Assembly: GCF_047126315.1 (NCBI RefSeq)
Contig: NZ_CP138953.1
Coordinates: 186,001 to 250,000 of the forward strand
Length of the DNA stretch: 64,000 nucleotides
DNA from: Shimia sp022448905
Lineage (GTDB): Bacteria; Pseudomonadota; Alphaproteobacteria; Rhodobacterales; Rhodobacteraceae
Direction: 5' to 3'
Every line of letters starts with the position of its first letter. Within the stretch, counting starts at the first letter, position 1. Below are positions 17,084 to 26,422 of this stretch, in pieces. Under the pieces are notes generated by a model. That model had not been told where the DNA came from. It saw only the letters and a program-made list of their open reading frames with translations, and ran no database searches. A program made the translations under genes and the position numbers.

Positions 17084-17490
17084 CCTGGCTCGCCGTCCTG
17101 ATTTCCGCTCTGCTGTTTGTCCCCGCTGTCCTGCACCTGCTCTGGGCCATCGGCGCCTGGGTGCCGATCCGCGACGAGGCGGCATTGGCCCGCGCCACCG
17201 TTGGCGCGCCCGGCATCACCAAAATGCCCGGCCCCATTCCCTGCGCGGTGGTGTTCGTGGCCCTGAGCTTTGCCGCCGCCTTACCCCATCTGACAACCTT
17301 CCCACTGCGCAGCCTGTTCTTGCTGGCCATCGCCGCCGTCTTCTTGCTGCGCGGCATCGCCGCCTACCTGCCCGCCTGGCGCAAACTGGTCCCCGAAGAG
17401 CCCTTCGCCACGCTGGATCAACGTTGCTACGGCCCGCTTTGCCTTCTATTGGGCGCAAGCTTCCTCCTTTTCACTCTTTCAGGAGCCTGA
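17080..17490 (+). CDS. Four-span membrane protein, DUF3995-like, between ureF and ureG
   Basis: 136 residues, nearly all hydrophobic, with about four membrane spans (residues 4-24, 50-70, 78-98, 112-133). The first span contains PAVLHLLWAIGAWVP, which matches the LHxYWAxGG pattern I associate with the DUF3995 family of small inner-membrane proteins. Its ATG overlaps the ureF stop and its stop is one base before ureG, so it is tightly built into the operon. It is neither a UreI/UT-type urea channel nor a NikM/HupE nickel permease by length or motif, but its place suggests a role in urea or nickel supply. Function unknown. Confidence 0.8.
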   Translation: MTWLAVLISALLFVPAVLHLLWAIGAWVPIRDEAALARATVGAPGITKMPGPIPCAVVFVALSFAAALPHLTTFPLRSLFLLAIAAVFLLRGIAAYLPAWRKLVPEEPFATLDQRCYGPLCLLLGASFLLFTLSGA

Positions 17491-17491
17491 C

Positions 17492-18121
<630 letters not shown>

Positions 18122-18176
18122 GGCCCATGGTTGGGAAACTGTTCCACAAAATCCTGCCCCAGCCTTCTTCTAACCC

Positions 18177-18199
18177 TAAATTTCCCGGCCGGAGGCACC
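18177..18199 (+). repeat. Intergenic GC-rich repeat, copy 2
   Basis: TAAATTTCCCGGCCGGAGGCAC resembles the copies near 2869, 23941 and 36522 with a few changes. It lies between ureG and bioM. Confidence 0.45.
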
Positions 18200-18264
18200 A
18201 TCCGCTTCACCCTGTACCCAGCGCAGGTTAAAGAGCGCGGCAACAGCAACCGTCGAGACTCAGT

Positions 18265-18939
18265 ATGATCGACCTTCAAAACGTCAGCGTGTCTTTCGGT
18301 GAGCGCACCGTCCTGCACGACATCTCCCTGTCCCTAGCGGAACGTCGCATCGCCATCATCGGCGCCAACGGCTCCGGCAAGTCCACCTTCGCTCGCCTAC
18401 TCAACGGCCTCGCACTGCCCACCTCCGGCGACGTCCTGGTCGATGGCCTCAACACCCGCAAAAAAGGCCGCGACGTGCGTCGCAAAGTTGGGTTTGTCTT
18501 CCAGAACCCAGACAATCAAATTGTCATGCCTGTGGTCGAAGAAGACCTCGCCTTTGGCATGAAAAACCTCGAATTCTCCAAAGCCGACATTGCCACCAAA
18601 ACCGATGAAATCCTCGCGCGTTACAATATGAGCGACCTGCGCGAACATCCCGCGCATCTGCTCTCTGGCGGCCAAAAACAGCTGCTTGCCATCTCCGGTG
18701 TGCTTGTGATGACCCCCGACATTCTGGTGATGGACGAACCCACCACGTTGCTGGATCTACGCAACAAACGCCGCATCGCCCGCGCCGTTGCCGCGTTGGA
18801 TCAGATGGTCATCACCGTCACCCATGACCTCGACCTGATCGCCGATTATGACCGCGTGATCGTGATCGATGAAGGTCAGATCTTTGCCGACGGCGCGCCT
18901 AAAGAGGTCATCCCTGCCTATGAAAGGCTCATGGCCTGA
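18265..18939 (+). CDS. bioM: Biotin ECF transporter ATPase BioM
   Basis: 224 residues, one ABC ATPase domain: Walker A GANGSGKST at about residues 33-41, signature LSGGQKQLLAISGVL, Walker B ILVMDEPT, and H-loop VTHDLD. It powers biotin uptake with BioN and BioY at the inner membrane. The assignment as BioM rather than CbiO or EcfA follows from the adjacent bioN and bioY genes. It overlaps bioN by one base (TGATG). No BioR-type TTAT..ATAA box was found upstream. Confidence 0.93.
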   Translation: MIDLQNVSVSFGERTVLHDISLSLAERRIAIIGANGSGKSTFARLLNGLALPTSGDVLVDGLNTRKKGRDVRRKVGFVFQNPDNQIVMPVVEEDLAFGMKNLEFSKADIATKTDEILARYNMSDLREHPAHLLSGGQKQLLAISGVLVMTPDILVMDEPTTLLDLRNKRRIARAVAALDQMVITVTHDLDLIADYDRVIVIDEGQIFADGAPKEVIPAYERLMA

Positions 18940-19535
18940 TGCTGGACCTCTACTCTCCCGGAACCTCGCTGCTGCACCGCCTGCCGCCGGCGGCCAAAAT
19001 GCTGGCCATGCTGATCGGCGCCACCCTACTCTTTCTCAATGAAAGCCTACCAATCACTGTCGCTGCAACCCTTGGTATCCTGGCCCTCTACCCCATTGCA
19101 CAGCTCACCCTAAAACAGGCCTTTGCGCAGATCCGCCCCCTGCTGATCATCTTTGTGCTGTTCTTCGCGGTGCAATGGTATTTCTCCGGCCTCGAACTGG
19201 CCGCTTACGTTGTCCTGCGCCTCACAGCGCTGATCCTGCTGGCAAGCCTTGTGACCTTGACCACCCGCAGTAGCGACATGATCGACACCATGACGCGCGG
19301 CCTGCGTCACCTCAAACCGCTGGGCGTAAACCCGGAAAAGGTCAGCCTCGCCATATCACTCGCCCTGCGTTTCATCCCAGTGCTGGCCCAAATCACCCGA
19401 GAGGTCCGTGAAGCCAAAAAAACGCGCGGTCTCGAACGCTCCGTGATTGCCGTCGCCATGCCCATGGCGATCCGCGCCATCAAGATGGCGGACGATATTT
19501 CTGACGCCATCGATTCCCGAGGATATCGTTCCTGA
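18939..19535 (+). CDS. bioN: Biotin ECF transporter transmembrane protein BioN
   Basis: 198 residues, about five membrane spans, with the EcfT/CbiQ-family coupling motifs EVREAKKTRGLERS (an A-R/K-x-A-R-G-like helix) near residue 150. It joins the ATPase to the substrate-binding BioY. It starts in the bioM stop and ends 91 bp before bioY. Confidence 0.92.
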   Translation: MLDLYSPGTSLLHRLPPAAKMLAMLIGATLLFLNESLPITVAATLGILALYPIAQLTLKQAFAQIRPLLIIFVLFFAVQWYFSGLELAAYVVLRLTALILLASLVTLTTRSSDMIDTMTRGLRHLKPLGVNPEKVSLAISLALRFIPVLAQITREVREAKKTRGLERSVIAVAMPMAIRAIKMADDISDAIDSRGYRS

Positions 19536-19626
19536 GTTGCGCTAACATCGCGCCCAGCGCTTGAGCATACCAGAACGCCTTCCCTATCCGTCCGTCAAAC
19601 GAACAAGACCAAAAGGGACGGACCCC

Positions 19627-20187
19627 ATGGACACCACAGCATCCCGTGGCCTCGCCACCAAAGACATCGTCTACATCGCTCTCTTCGCTGCTCTGACAGC
19701 AGCACTGGGCCTGATGCCACCAATCCACTTTGCTGGCGCGGCCCTACCTCCAATTTCCGCTCAGTCTCTGGGTGTGATGCTGGCTGGCGCCGTTCTCGGC
19801 TCAAAACGCGGCGGCCTTGCTCTGCTGTTGTTCATCGGTCTGGTGGCGGTTGGCCTACCGCTTCTTTCCGGTGGACGCGGCGGCTTTGGCGTGCTGATGG
19901 GCACCTCCGGCGGCTTCCTACTGGTCTGGCCTCTGTGTGCCTACATCATCGGCTATCTGATGGAAAAAGACACCGCTGCCAACGCCATCAAAACCGGCCT
20001 TTATGTGGCTTTTGGTGGCATCGTCGTCATGTATGCTGCAGGTATCCCGTGGATGGCCTTCATCGGCAAACTGGGCCTCACCAAATCCCTCACCATCATG
20101 GTGGCCTACATCCCCGGCGATCTGGTAAAGGTGGTACTGGCGACGATCATCGCCCGCGGTCTGCGCCGCGCCTACCCAAACCTCTGA
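19627..20187 (+). CDS. bioY: Biotin-binding S component BioY
   Basis: 186 residues, six membrane spans. The segment RGGLALLLFIGLVAVGLPLLSGGRGGFGVLMG...GGFLLVWP, here cited in parts, is the BioY signature (GLPVFSGG.GG...GPTGGYL-like). It captures biotin with nanomolar affinity in other species. ATG 19627 follows AAAAGGGACGG; the reading from 19561 adds an unconserved leader. It is followed 8 bp later by an acyl-CoA ligase gene. Confidence 0.94.
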   Translation: MDTTASRGLATKDIVYIALFAALTAALGLMPPIHFAGAALPPISAQSLGVMLAGAVLGSKRGGLALLLFIGLVAVGLPLLSGGRGGFGVLMGTSGGFLLVWPLCAYIIGYLMEKDTAANAIKTGLYVAFGGIVVMYAAGIPWMAFIGKLGLTKSLTIMVAYIPGDLVKVVLATIIARGLRRAYPNL

Positions 20188-20195
20188 GGACGCGG

Positions 20196-21701
20196 TTGCC
20201 TTTACGACACGCATTAGATCACCACGCACGCCAGCGCTCAGACGCGCTGGCGGTTGCTATTTCAGACACGCGCCTTACCTACGGCGCACTGTATGACCGG
20301 CTCAAACAACTTCACGCTGCGCTCAGCAAGCTGCCCCTGCAACCCCGCCCTGACCTGCCGCTACCAGACGGCGCCCGCAATTTTGCCCTCTCTATCGGCA
20401 ATCACGCGCAAGCGCCCACACTGCTCGCAGCGGCGCTTGCCACGCCGCACGCCGTGACCCTGCTGGACCCACATTGGCCTGACGCGCTGCACCAACGTGT
20501 GCTCGCAAAACTGCCGCCTGACGCGCTGTTCTGCCTCTCAAGCCAAACCGGCCTGATCGATGCCGCCAAACGTCTCGGCATCCCGGCCATCTGTGTGGAC
20601 ACCGACGCATTTGAGACCTTCCTTGCCGCGCCCGAAGACATCCCTTTCACCGATCCGCGCGCGATTTTTATGGTCGGTTTCACCTCCGGCACCACATCTG
20701 AGCCCAAAGCCTTCGCACGCGCCCGTCACAGCTGGCGCGCCTCGCTTGACGCCAGCCGCCTTGCCTTTGCCTTGACCGAGCAGAGCCACACCTTTGTGCC
20801 CGGCCCACTGTCCCACGGCATCACACTCTATGCGCTCGCGGAAACCCTTGAGCTTGGCGCCACCTTTCACGCCTTGCCAAAATTTGACCTCGCCGAGGCC
20901 CACCGCGCCATGGCCCACACCCGCCGCATCGTCGCCGTGCCCAGCCTGCTTGGCGCGCTCTGTCGCGATAAACCGCTAGATCAGATTGTCGAAATCACCA
21001 CCGCCGGAGCCAAACTCGATCCCGCCTTGCTCGAGAAAGCCCGCACCTTCTTCCCACGCGCCCGCATCCACGAGTACTACGGCGCCAGCGAACTTGGATT
21101 TGTCAGCCTCAACACCCACGGCCGCGAAAGCTCTTCGGCACCAGCCTACTCAGTGGGGCGTCCCTTCCCGCATGTGGAGCTCTCCTTGCGCCAGAATGGA
21201 CAAGAAGTCGCCCAAGGCGAGCCCGGAACCATCTTTGTCCGCGGCGACCTGGCCATCGACGGCTACCTCTGGGGCGGCCGCAACTCCGGTTTCCGCCGCG
21301 AAGGCCCCTGGGCCACGGTCGGCGACGTTGGCAAGCTGAACTACGACGGCAGCCTCAGCCTCCTGGGGCGCGAGGGCGGCATGGTCATCACCGCAGGTCA
21401 CAACGTCTACCCGCAAGAAATCGAAACCGCGCTGGCCGAAATCCCCGGCATCAACGGGGCGGCTGTTTTGGGCGTCGCCCATCAATCGCGCGGGCAGGAA
21501 CTGGTCGCCATCCTCAACGGCGACACGCCGCTAGACGAAATCAAATCCCAACTCGCCATCCGCCTGCCGCGCTACAAACTGCCCAGGCACTTCTACCGGC
21601 TTAGCGACTGGCCCTTGACCACCTCCGGCAAACCCGACCGCGGTCGCCTCCTGTCGTGGCTACACAAAAAGGACCCGCGCCTTGTCCCCGCCACTGGCTG
21701 A
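20196..21701 (+). CDS. AMP-forming acyl-CoA ligase next to bioY
   Basis: 501 residues of the ANL superfamily. The P-loop-like motif A3 is FTSGTTSEPKAFAR near residue 153, motif A5 is YYGASELGFVS, motif A8 region GREGGMVITAGHNVYP, and the catalytic Lys of A10 lies in TTSGKPDRGRLL at the C-terminus. It activates an acid as acyl-AMP and transfers it to CoA. The start is a TTG with GAGGA 5 bp upstream; no ATG fits, and an upstream reading would run through bioY in another frame. Coupling to bioMNY and to a thiolase suggests a link to biotin precursors (a pimelate-type CoA ester), which is inference; a general fatty-acid ligase is the alternative. Confidence 0.85.
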   Translation: MPLRHALDHHARQRSDALAVAISDTRLTYGALYDRLKQLHAALSKLPLQPRPDLPLPDGARNFALSIGNHAQAPTLLAAALATPHAVTLLDPHWPDALHQRVLAKLPPDALFCLSSQTGLIDAAKRLGIPAICVDTDAFETFLAAPEDIPFTDPRAIFMVGFTSGTTSEPKAFARARHSWRASLDASRLAFALTEQSHTFVPGPLSHGITLYALAETLELGATFHALPKFDLAEAHRAMAHTRRIVAVPSLLGALCRDKPLDQIVEITTAGAKLDPALLEKARTFFPRARIHEYYGASELGFVSLNTHGRESSSAPAYSVGRPFPHVELSLRQNGQEVAQGEPGTIFVRGDLAIDGYLWGGRNSGFRREGPWATVGDVGKLNYDGSLSLLGREGGMVITAGHNVYPQEIETALAEIPGINGAAVLGVAHQSRGQELVAILNGDTPLDEIKSQLAIRLPRYKLPRHFYRLSDWPLTTSGKPDRGRLLSWLHKKDPRLVPATG

Positions 21702-22866
21702 CCTGCTGCCTGACGATCGCCAGCCGGTGGTCATCGCCGCCCGCCGCAGCGCCATTGGCCGCGCTGGCGGCATGTTTGCCAGCCTTGATGTCGAAGACCT
21801 CGCCGCCCCCGTCATGATGGCCACGCTCGCGGATGCCAACGTCACGCCAGACCAAATCGACGACGTCATCCTCGGCAACGCCGCAGGCCCCGGTGGCAAC
21901 ATCGCCCGCCTCTCCGCCCTGCACGCAGGCTTCCCCACATCCATCCCAGGCGTCACCGTCGACCGCCAATGTGGCTCCGGCCTGGAAGCGGTGATGATGG
22001 CCTGCCACCTGATCATGGCCGGCGCGGGCACCACCTACCTCGCAGGCGGGGTCGAAAGCCAATCCCGCGCGCCCCTACGCGCCCTACCCGCGAGCGGCAC
22101 TCTGCCGGAACACAGCTACACCCGCGCCCGCTTCTCTCCCGAAGCCATCGGCGACCCGGAAATGGGCGCCGCCGCTGACACGGTTGCCCACCAGTTCAAC
22201 ATCTCCCGAGAGCGCCAAGACGCCTTCGCCTTGCGCTCCCAACAGCGCGCCGCGCAAGCCCAAGACGCAGGTGCCTTTGACGCCGAAATTGTCCCTATCG
22301 CTGGCCACGCCACCGACGAGTGCATCCGCGACACGATGACAGCCGAGCGTCTCGCCCGCCTACGTCCGGCCTTTAGCACAGATGGCACCGTCACCGTCGG
22401 CAACGCCTGCCCTCTCAACGACGGCGCCGCCACCGTACTTGTCACGACAGCCCAAAACGCCCGCGCCCTCGGCCACGCCAAAGCCCTCGCCTACCTCGGC
22501 GGCGCCTCCGCGGGTGTGGACCCCAATGTCCTCGGCATTGGCCCCGTCGCCAGCACGCAAAAGCTCCTACGCCAAAACCCAAGCCTATCGCTCAACGATC
22601 TCACGCACCTCGAATTCAACGAAGCTTTTGCATCCCAAGTCCTCGCCAGCCTCCACGCTCTGGCCATCGACGAAAGCCTACCCAACCAGCAAGGCGGTGC
22701 CATCGCCCTCGGCCACCCTTTCGGCGCTTCCGGCACCATCCTCGTCACCCGCCTCTTCAGCCAACTCATCCGCCAAAACGCCACTGAAAACGCCCTCGCC
22801 ATGGCCATGATCGGCATCGGCGGCGGCCAAGGCCTCACCGCAGCCTTCTCCCCCATAACCCTCTGA
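21682..22866 (+). CDS. Thiolase-family protein lacking the C-terminal catalytic Cys
   Basis: 394 residues, full length for acetyl-CoA C-acyltransferases. The acyl-accepting Cys is in DRQCGSGLEA, the Asn in NEAFASQ and the His in GHPFGASG. At the C-terminus the usual C-I-G-G-G segment reads MIGIGGGQG, with Gly where the deprotonating Cys normally stands, so ordinary Claisen condensation may be impaired. It starts with TTG 21682, 20 bases inside the ligase gene, with AAAAAGGACC upstream. Two genes downstream of bioY, it forms a pair with the CoA ligase. It might act in thiolysis, in a modified condensation, or on a substrate of the ligase. Confidence 0.88.
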   Translation: MSPPLADLLPDDRQPVVIAARRSAIGRAGGMFASLDVEDLAAPVMMATLADANVTPDQIDDVILGNAAGPGGNIARLSALHAGFPTSIPGVTVDRQCGSGLEAVMMACHLIMAGAGTTYLAGGVESQSRAPLRALPASGTLPEHSYTRARFSPEAIGDPEMGAAADTVAHQFNISRERQDAFALRSQQRAAQAQDAGAFDAEIVPIAGHATDECIRDTMTAERLARLRPAFSTDGTVTVGNACPLNDGAATVLVTTAQNARALGHAKALAYLGGASAGVDPNVLGIGPVASTQKLLRQNPSLSLNDLTHLEFNEAFASQVLASLHALAIDESLPNQQGGAIALGHPFGASGTILVTRLFSQLIRQNATENALAMAMIGIGGGQGLTAAFSPITL

Positions 22867-22872
22867 ACGGCT

Positions 22873-22890
22873 TGAGCCCACAACGGCTCA
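22873..22890 (+). terminator. Weak hairpin after the thiolase gene
   Basis: TGAGCC / GGCTCA with a 6-nt loop, directly after the thiolase stop and followed only by TTGCC. It is short and lacks a T run; it may be an incidental hairpin. Confidence 0.3.
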
Positions 22891-22923
22891 TTGCCATAGT
22901 CCTCCCAACACAAAGGACATCTT

Positions 22924-23925
22924 ATGGCCAATTCCCTCATCACCTCCGAAGTCCCTTTTGACCAAGACGGCAAACACACCGGCTTCCTGCGTGTGCCGCA
23001 TTCGGTGACCTCCTCCGCCTACGGCTGGCTCCCGATCCCGATCTGCGTGATCCAAAACGGCACTGGCCCGACGCTACTCATTTCCGCAGGCAACCACGGC
23101 GACGAATACGAAGGCCAGATCGCCGTCACAAAACTGATCCAGAGCCTTGAAGAAAAAGACATCCAAGGTCGCCTGATCCTGCTCCCCACGGCCAACGCCC
23201 CCGCCGCCGAGGCCGGCACCCGCACCTCCCCCATCGACAACGGCAACCTCAACCGGTCCTTCCCAGGTGACCCAGCAGGCACACCCACCCAAATGATCGC
23301 GCACTACGTCGAAGAGGTCTTGCTGCCCATGTGTGACTACACCGTCGACCTGCACTCCGGCGGCACCTCGCTGCACTACCCCGCCACCCTCTTGCGCGGC
23401 CCCGCCCACACTCCCGAAGAAGAAGCCGGTCTCAACCTGCTCTCGGACGCATTTGACCTGCCTTACGCATGGGTCTTCACCGGCGGCGGCGGCAAATCCT
23501 CCACCGCACGCACCGCCATGGGCGCAGCTAACCGCAAAGGCGTGATCAACGTCATGGCCGAACTTGGCGGCGGCGGCACCATCACACCCGACATCTTGGC
23601 AGACACCGAACGCGGCCTGCAACGTATCCTGCACGCACTCCAAATGCTCCCCGCCTATGAACCAGGCGCCCCACGCGGCACCCGCGCGCTAAACGCCCAA
23701 GGCTCTGTCTTTGCCTATGACAGCGGCCTGTTGGAACTCCTCAAAGACATCGGCAATCCGGTCACAAAAGGCGACACTATCGCCCTGATCCACGACCCCG
23801 CCACCCCCTGGCGCGCGCCAATCCCCGTGACCTCGCCTTACGAAGGCATCGTCCTGGCCAAACGCCACCTGACCCAAGTCAAACGCGGCGACGCCGTTGT
23901 GCAAATCGCACAAGACGCGTCTTAG
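22924..23925 (+). CDS. Succinylglutamate desuccinylase/aspartoacylase-family deacylase (DoeB-like)
   Basis: 333 residues of the zinc M14-like AstE/AspA family. The zinc-binding His-x2-Glu motif is in SAGNHGDEYEGQ near residue 58 and the third His in VDLHSGG near residue 142; Arg/Asn residues of LNRSFPG complete the substrate site. The C-terminus has a barrel-sandwich-like tail (AYDSGLLELLKDIGNPVTKGD). It resembles N-acetyl-diaminobutyrate deacetylase DoeB of ectoine catabolism, but the usual doeA neighbour is absent, so the substrate remains open. It has its own ribosome site (AAAGGA) 57 bp after the thiolase gene. Confidence 0.83.
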   Translation: MANSLITSEVPFDQDGKHTGFLRVPHSVTSSAYGWLPIPICVIQNGTGPTLLISAGNHGDEYEGQIAVTKLIQSLEEKDIQGRLILLPTANAPAAEAGTRTSPIDNGNLNRSFPGDPAGTPTQMIAHYVEEVLLPMCDYTVDLHSGGTSLHYPATLLRGPAHTPEEEAGLNLLSDAFDLPYAWVFTGGGGKSSTARTAMGAANRKGVINVMAELGGGGTITPDILADTERGLQRILHALQMLPAYEPGAPRGTRALNAQGSVFAYDSGLLELLKDIGNPVTKGDTIALIHDPATPWRAPIPVTSPYEGIVLAKRHLTQVKRGDAVVQIAQDAS

Positions 23926-23940
23926 TTCGCTTTCTCATTC

Positions 23941-23990
23941 CCCAAATATCTCGGGGAGGAGGCGCAGCGCGCCGGAGGGGCTGGCCCCTC
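23941..23990 (+). repeat. Intergenic GC-rich repeat, extended copy 3
   Basis: Starts CCCAAATATCTCGGGGAGG, continues with GGCGCAGCGCGCC and ends AGGGGCTGGCCCCT, each of the last two being a small palindrome. It lies after the deacylase stop. The AAATATC..CGCCGGAGG core links it to the other three copies; this one carries the longer hairpin-forming version. Confidence 0.5.
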
Positions 23991-24010
23991 ATTCCAACAT
24001 CGCCACAAAC

Positions 24011-24038
24011 AAAAACGGGGCCGCCCCTGCGACCCCGT
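24011..24038 (-). terminator. Terminator for ilvD (reverse strand)
   Basis: On the reverse strand: ACGGGG, a 12-nt loop, CCCCGT and then TTTTGTTTG. It lies 26 bp after the ilvD stop. The opposite strand lacks a T run, so it mainly serves ilvD. Confidence 0.65.
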
Positions 24039-24063
24039 CTTAATCTCATACCAAGCGACTGGC

Positions 24064-25917
24064 TTATTCGTCGTCTTCGTCCAGCATCCGCACCGCGCCT
24101 AGCGAGGCGTTGGACACATGCGCCGCATAGACTTTCAGCGCTTTGGACACCGCCCGCGGCCGCCCTTCGGCTTTCCAGAACTTCTTATCCGCCTGCGGGT
24201 GGTTGTCACGCCGGCGCTGAAGCTCTTCGTCACTCACATCCAGATGAATGGTCCGGTTTGGCACGGAGATTTTGATCTTGTCGCCATCTTCCACCAGACC
24301 AATCACACCTTTCTCAGCCGCTTCCGGCGAGGCGTGGCCAATCGACAAACCCGCGGTCCCGCCAGAGAACCGCCCATCGGTCAGCAGCGCACAGGTGGTG
24401 TCGAGCTTCTTGGATTTCAGATAAGCGGTTGGGTAGAGCATCTCCTGCATGCCCGGCCCGCCCTTGGGGCCTTCATAGCGGATCACCACCACAGAATAGG
24501 GTTTCACCTCATTCTGCAGAATGCCGTGCATCGCGTCTTCCATGCTCTCAAACACCTTCGCGGTGCCCTCGAACTCATACATCTCTTTGATCACACCGGC
24601 GGTTTTCAGGATGCAACCCTGCTCCGCGATGTTGCCAAACAGCACGCACAGGCCACCTTCCTGGGAATAGGCATTCGCGAAGTCGCGCACGCAGCCGTCT
24701 TCAATATCCAGATCCAGCTCAGTATACATCCGTGACTGGCTAAAGGCCTGCGTCGTGCGCACACCTCCCGGCGCCGCAATGAACAGATCGCGCGCTTCAT
24801 TGCCAGCGCTCTCGCGGCGCACATCCCACTTGTCGATGAATTCACCCATGGTGCGCTCATGCACGGTCGCGCAATCGCGGTGGATTTTGCCTTCGCGTTC
24901 CAGCTCGCCCATGATCCGCGCAATCCCGCCAGCGCGGTGCACATCTTCCATGTGGTACTTCGGTGTTGAAGGCGCCACTTTGCTCAAGTGCGGAATCTCA
25001 CGGCTCAGACGGTCCATGTCGGCCATGGTGAAATTCACGCCACCCTCATGGGCAATCGCAAGCAGGTGCAGAACGGTGTTCGTGGAGCCACCCATGGCAA
25101 TATCGAGCGCCATCGCGTTTTCAAAGGCTTTGAAGGTCGCAATGCCACGCGGCAGTGCGGTCTCATCACCCTCTTTGTACCAGCGCTCACACAGCTCAAT
25201 GATCTTGTGACCGGCTTCTTCAAACAGCCCACGACGCTTAGAGTGTGTCGCCAACAGCGAACCGTTGCCCGGCAGCGCCAGACCCAGCGCTTCCGCCAGA
25301 CAGTTCATCGAGTTTGCAGTGAACATCCCGGAACAAGAGCCACAGGTTGGACACGCAGACCGTTCCAGCTTGTCCACTTCCTCCTGGCTGCGGTCTTCAT
25401 CGGTCGCGCCGACAATGGCGGTCACCAGGTCCGCCTTGTGCTCCCCGTCCTTCAGGATCACCTTACCGGCTTCCATCGGGCCACCGGACACAAAGATCGC
25501 CGGAATGTTCAGGCGCATCGCCGCCATCAACATGCCGGGTGTGATCTTGTCACAGTTGGAAATACACACCAACGCGTCCGCACAATGCGCGTTCGCCATA
25601 TACTCCACCGAGTCGGCAATCACTTCGCGCGACGGCAGCGAATAGAGCATCCCATCGTGGCCCATGGCAATGCCATCATCCACCGCAATGGTGTTCATCT
25701 CTTTGGCCACACCACCGGCTTTCTCAATCTCACGCGCCACCAACTGGCCCATGTCTTTGAGGTGCACGTGACCGGGCACAAACTCGGTGAAGGAGTTGAC
25801 CACCGCCACAATCGGCTTGCCAAAGTCCTCGGTTTTCATACCTGTCGCACGCCATAGCGCACGGGCGGCGGCCATACGGCGGCCGAAGGTCGAGGTTTTG
25901 GAACGAAGATCAGGCAT
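24064..25917 (-). CDS. ilvD: Dihydroxy-acid dehydratase
   Basis: 617 residues, the long (E. coli-like) form. It removes water from 2,3-dihydroxy-isovalerate or -methylvalerate in valine and isoleucine synthesis, using an Fe-S cluster. Visible signatures are VNSFTEFVPGHVHLKDMGQ, CISNCDKITPGMLMA with the cluster Cys, SACPTCGSCSGMFTANSMNC-type blocks, and DGRFSGGTAGLSIGHASPEA near the C-terminus. ATG 25917 follows CAGGAG; the longer reading from 26007 adds an unconserved leader. It appears to be a single-gene unit with a terminator at 24038. Confidence 0.98.
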   Translation of the reverse strand: MPDLRSKTSTFGRRMAAARALWRATGMKTEDFGKPIVAVVNSFTEFVPGHVHLKDMGQLVAREIEKAGGVAKEMNTIAVDDGIAMGHDGMLYSLPSREVIADSVEYMANAHCADALVCISNCDKITPGMLMAAMRLNIPAIFVSGGPMEAGKVILKDGEHKADLVTAIVGATDEDRSQEEVDKLERSACPTCGSCSGMFTANSMNCLAEALGLALPGNGSLLATHSKRRGLFEEAGHKIIELCERWYKEGDETALPRGIATFKAFENAMALDIAMGGSTNTVLHLLAIAHEGGVNFTMADMDRLSREIPHLSKVAPSTPKYHMEDVHRAGGIARIMGELEREGKIHRDCATVHERTMGEFIDKWDVRRESAGNEARDLFIAAPGGVRTTQAFSQSRMYTELDLDIEDGCVRDFANAYSQEGGLCVLFGNIAEQGCILKTAGVIKEMYEFEGTAKVFESMEDAMHGILQNEVKPYSVVVIRYEGPKGGPGMQEMLYPTAYLKSKKLDTTCALLTDGRFSGGTAGLSIGHASPEAAEKGVIGLVEDGDKIKISVPNRTIHLDVSDEELQRRRDNHPQADKKFWKAEGRPRAVSKALKVYAAHVSNASLGAVRMLDEDDE

Positions 25918-26097
25918 CTTATGCACTCCTGCGGATGGCTTGGGCGCCCCATCGCGCCGCTTGCGTGTCTGGACAGAACGGGTGCCATCCAAAAGAGGGG
26001 AATGCAAGAGAGTCCGGAAAGAATGTTACTCAAAATCGCGCGCAAAGCTTCCACAAAGAACGATGCCTGTGTCTTGGGCGCAATCCGCCGGACAAAA

Positions 26098-26421
26098 TCA
26101 CCCCAATGCCACCGCCTGCGCGAGAAAACCCGCACAGCCCTTCGCCTCGATGTCCGCCACACTGCGCAGTTTCAGATGCCGCCGCGCCTTGCCACCGCCT
26201 TCAAGCATTCCATCTGGATCGCTCAACCGCGCCCCATGAGAGAACTCAAAGGACACATGCGGCTTGTAGCCGAAATATCCCCCTACCGCGGTGGCTGCGA
26301 CACCGGACTCGCGCTCCAACATCTGCCCGCCATACATGCGGCGCCCGTGAAGCTCTGGCGCCACTTCGGCCACCATTTCCTCCAAGGCGTCTATGATGGC
26401 AGCTTGCGTGGTCCCGTCCAT
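26098..26421 (-). CDS. DUF1801-domain protein
   Basis: 107 residues. The segment GYFGYKPHVSFEFSHGARL, then DPDGMLEGGGKARRHLKLRS, matches the DUF1801 (YdhG-like) pattern. Function is unknown; family members are small cytosolic proteins. GGAGGG lies upstream of the ATG. It starts one base after the VOC gene stop, so it is the last gene of a four-gene minus-strand unit. Confidence 0.8.
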   Translation of the reverse strand: MDGTTQAAIIDALEEMVAEVAPELHGRRMYGGQMLERESGVAATAVGGYFGYKPHVSFEFSHGARLSDPDGMLEGGGKARRHLKLRSVADIEAKGCAGFLAQAVALG

Positions 26422-26422
26422 C

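Noticed and set aside
18122..18264. Search for a BioR-type box before bioM
   Set aside because: No TTAT..ATAA palindrome was found in the gap.
24988..25857. 289-codon plus-strand frame opposite ilvD
   Set aside because: Antisense shadow of a conserved enzyme, without family features.
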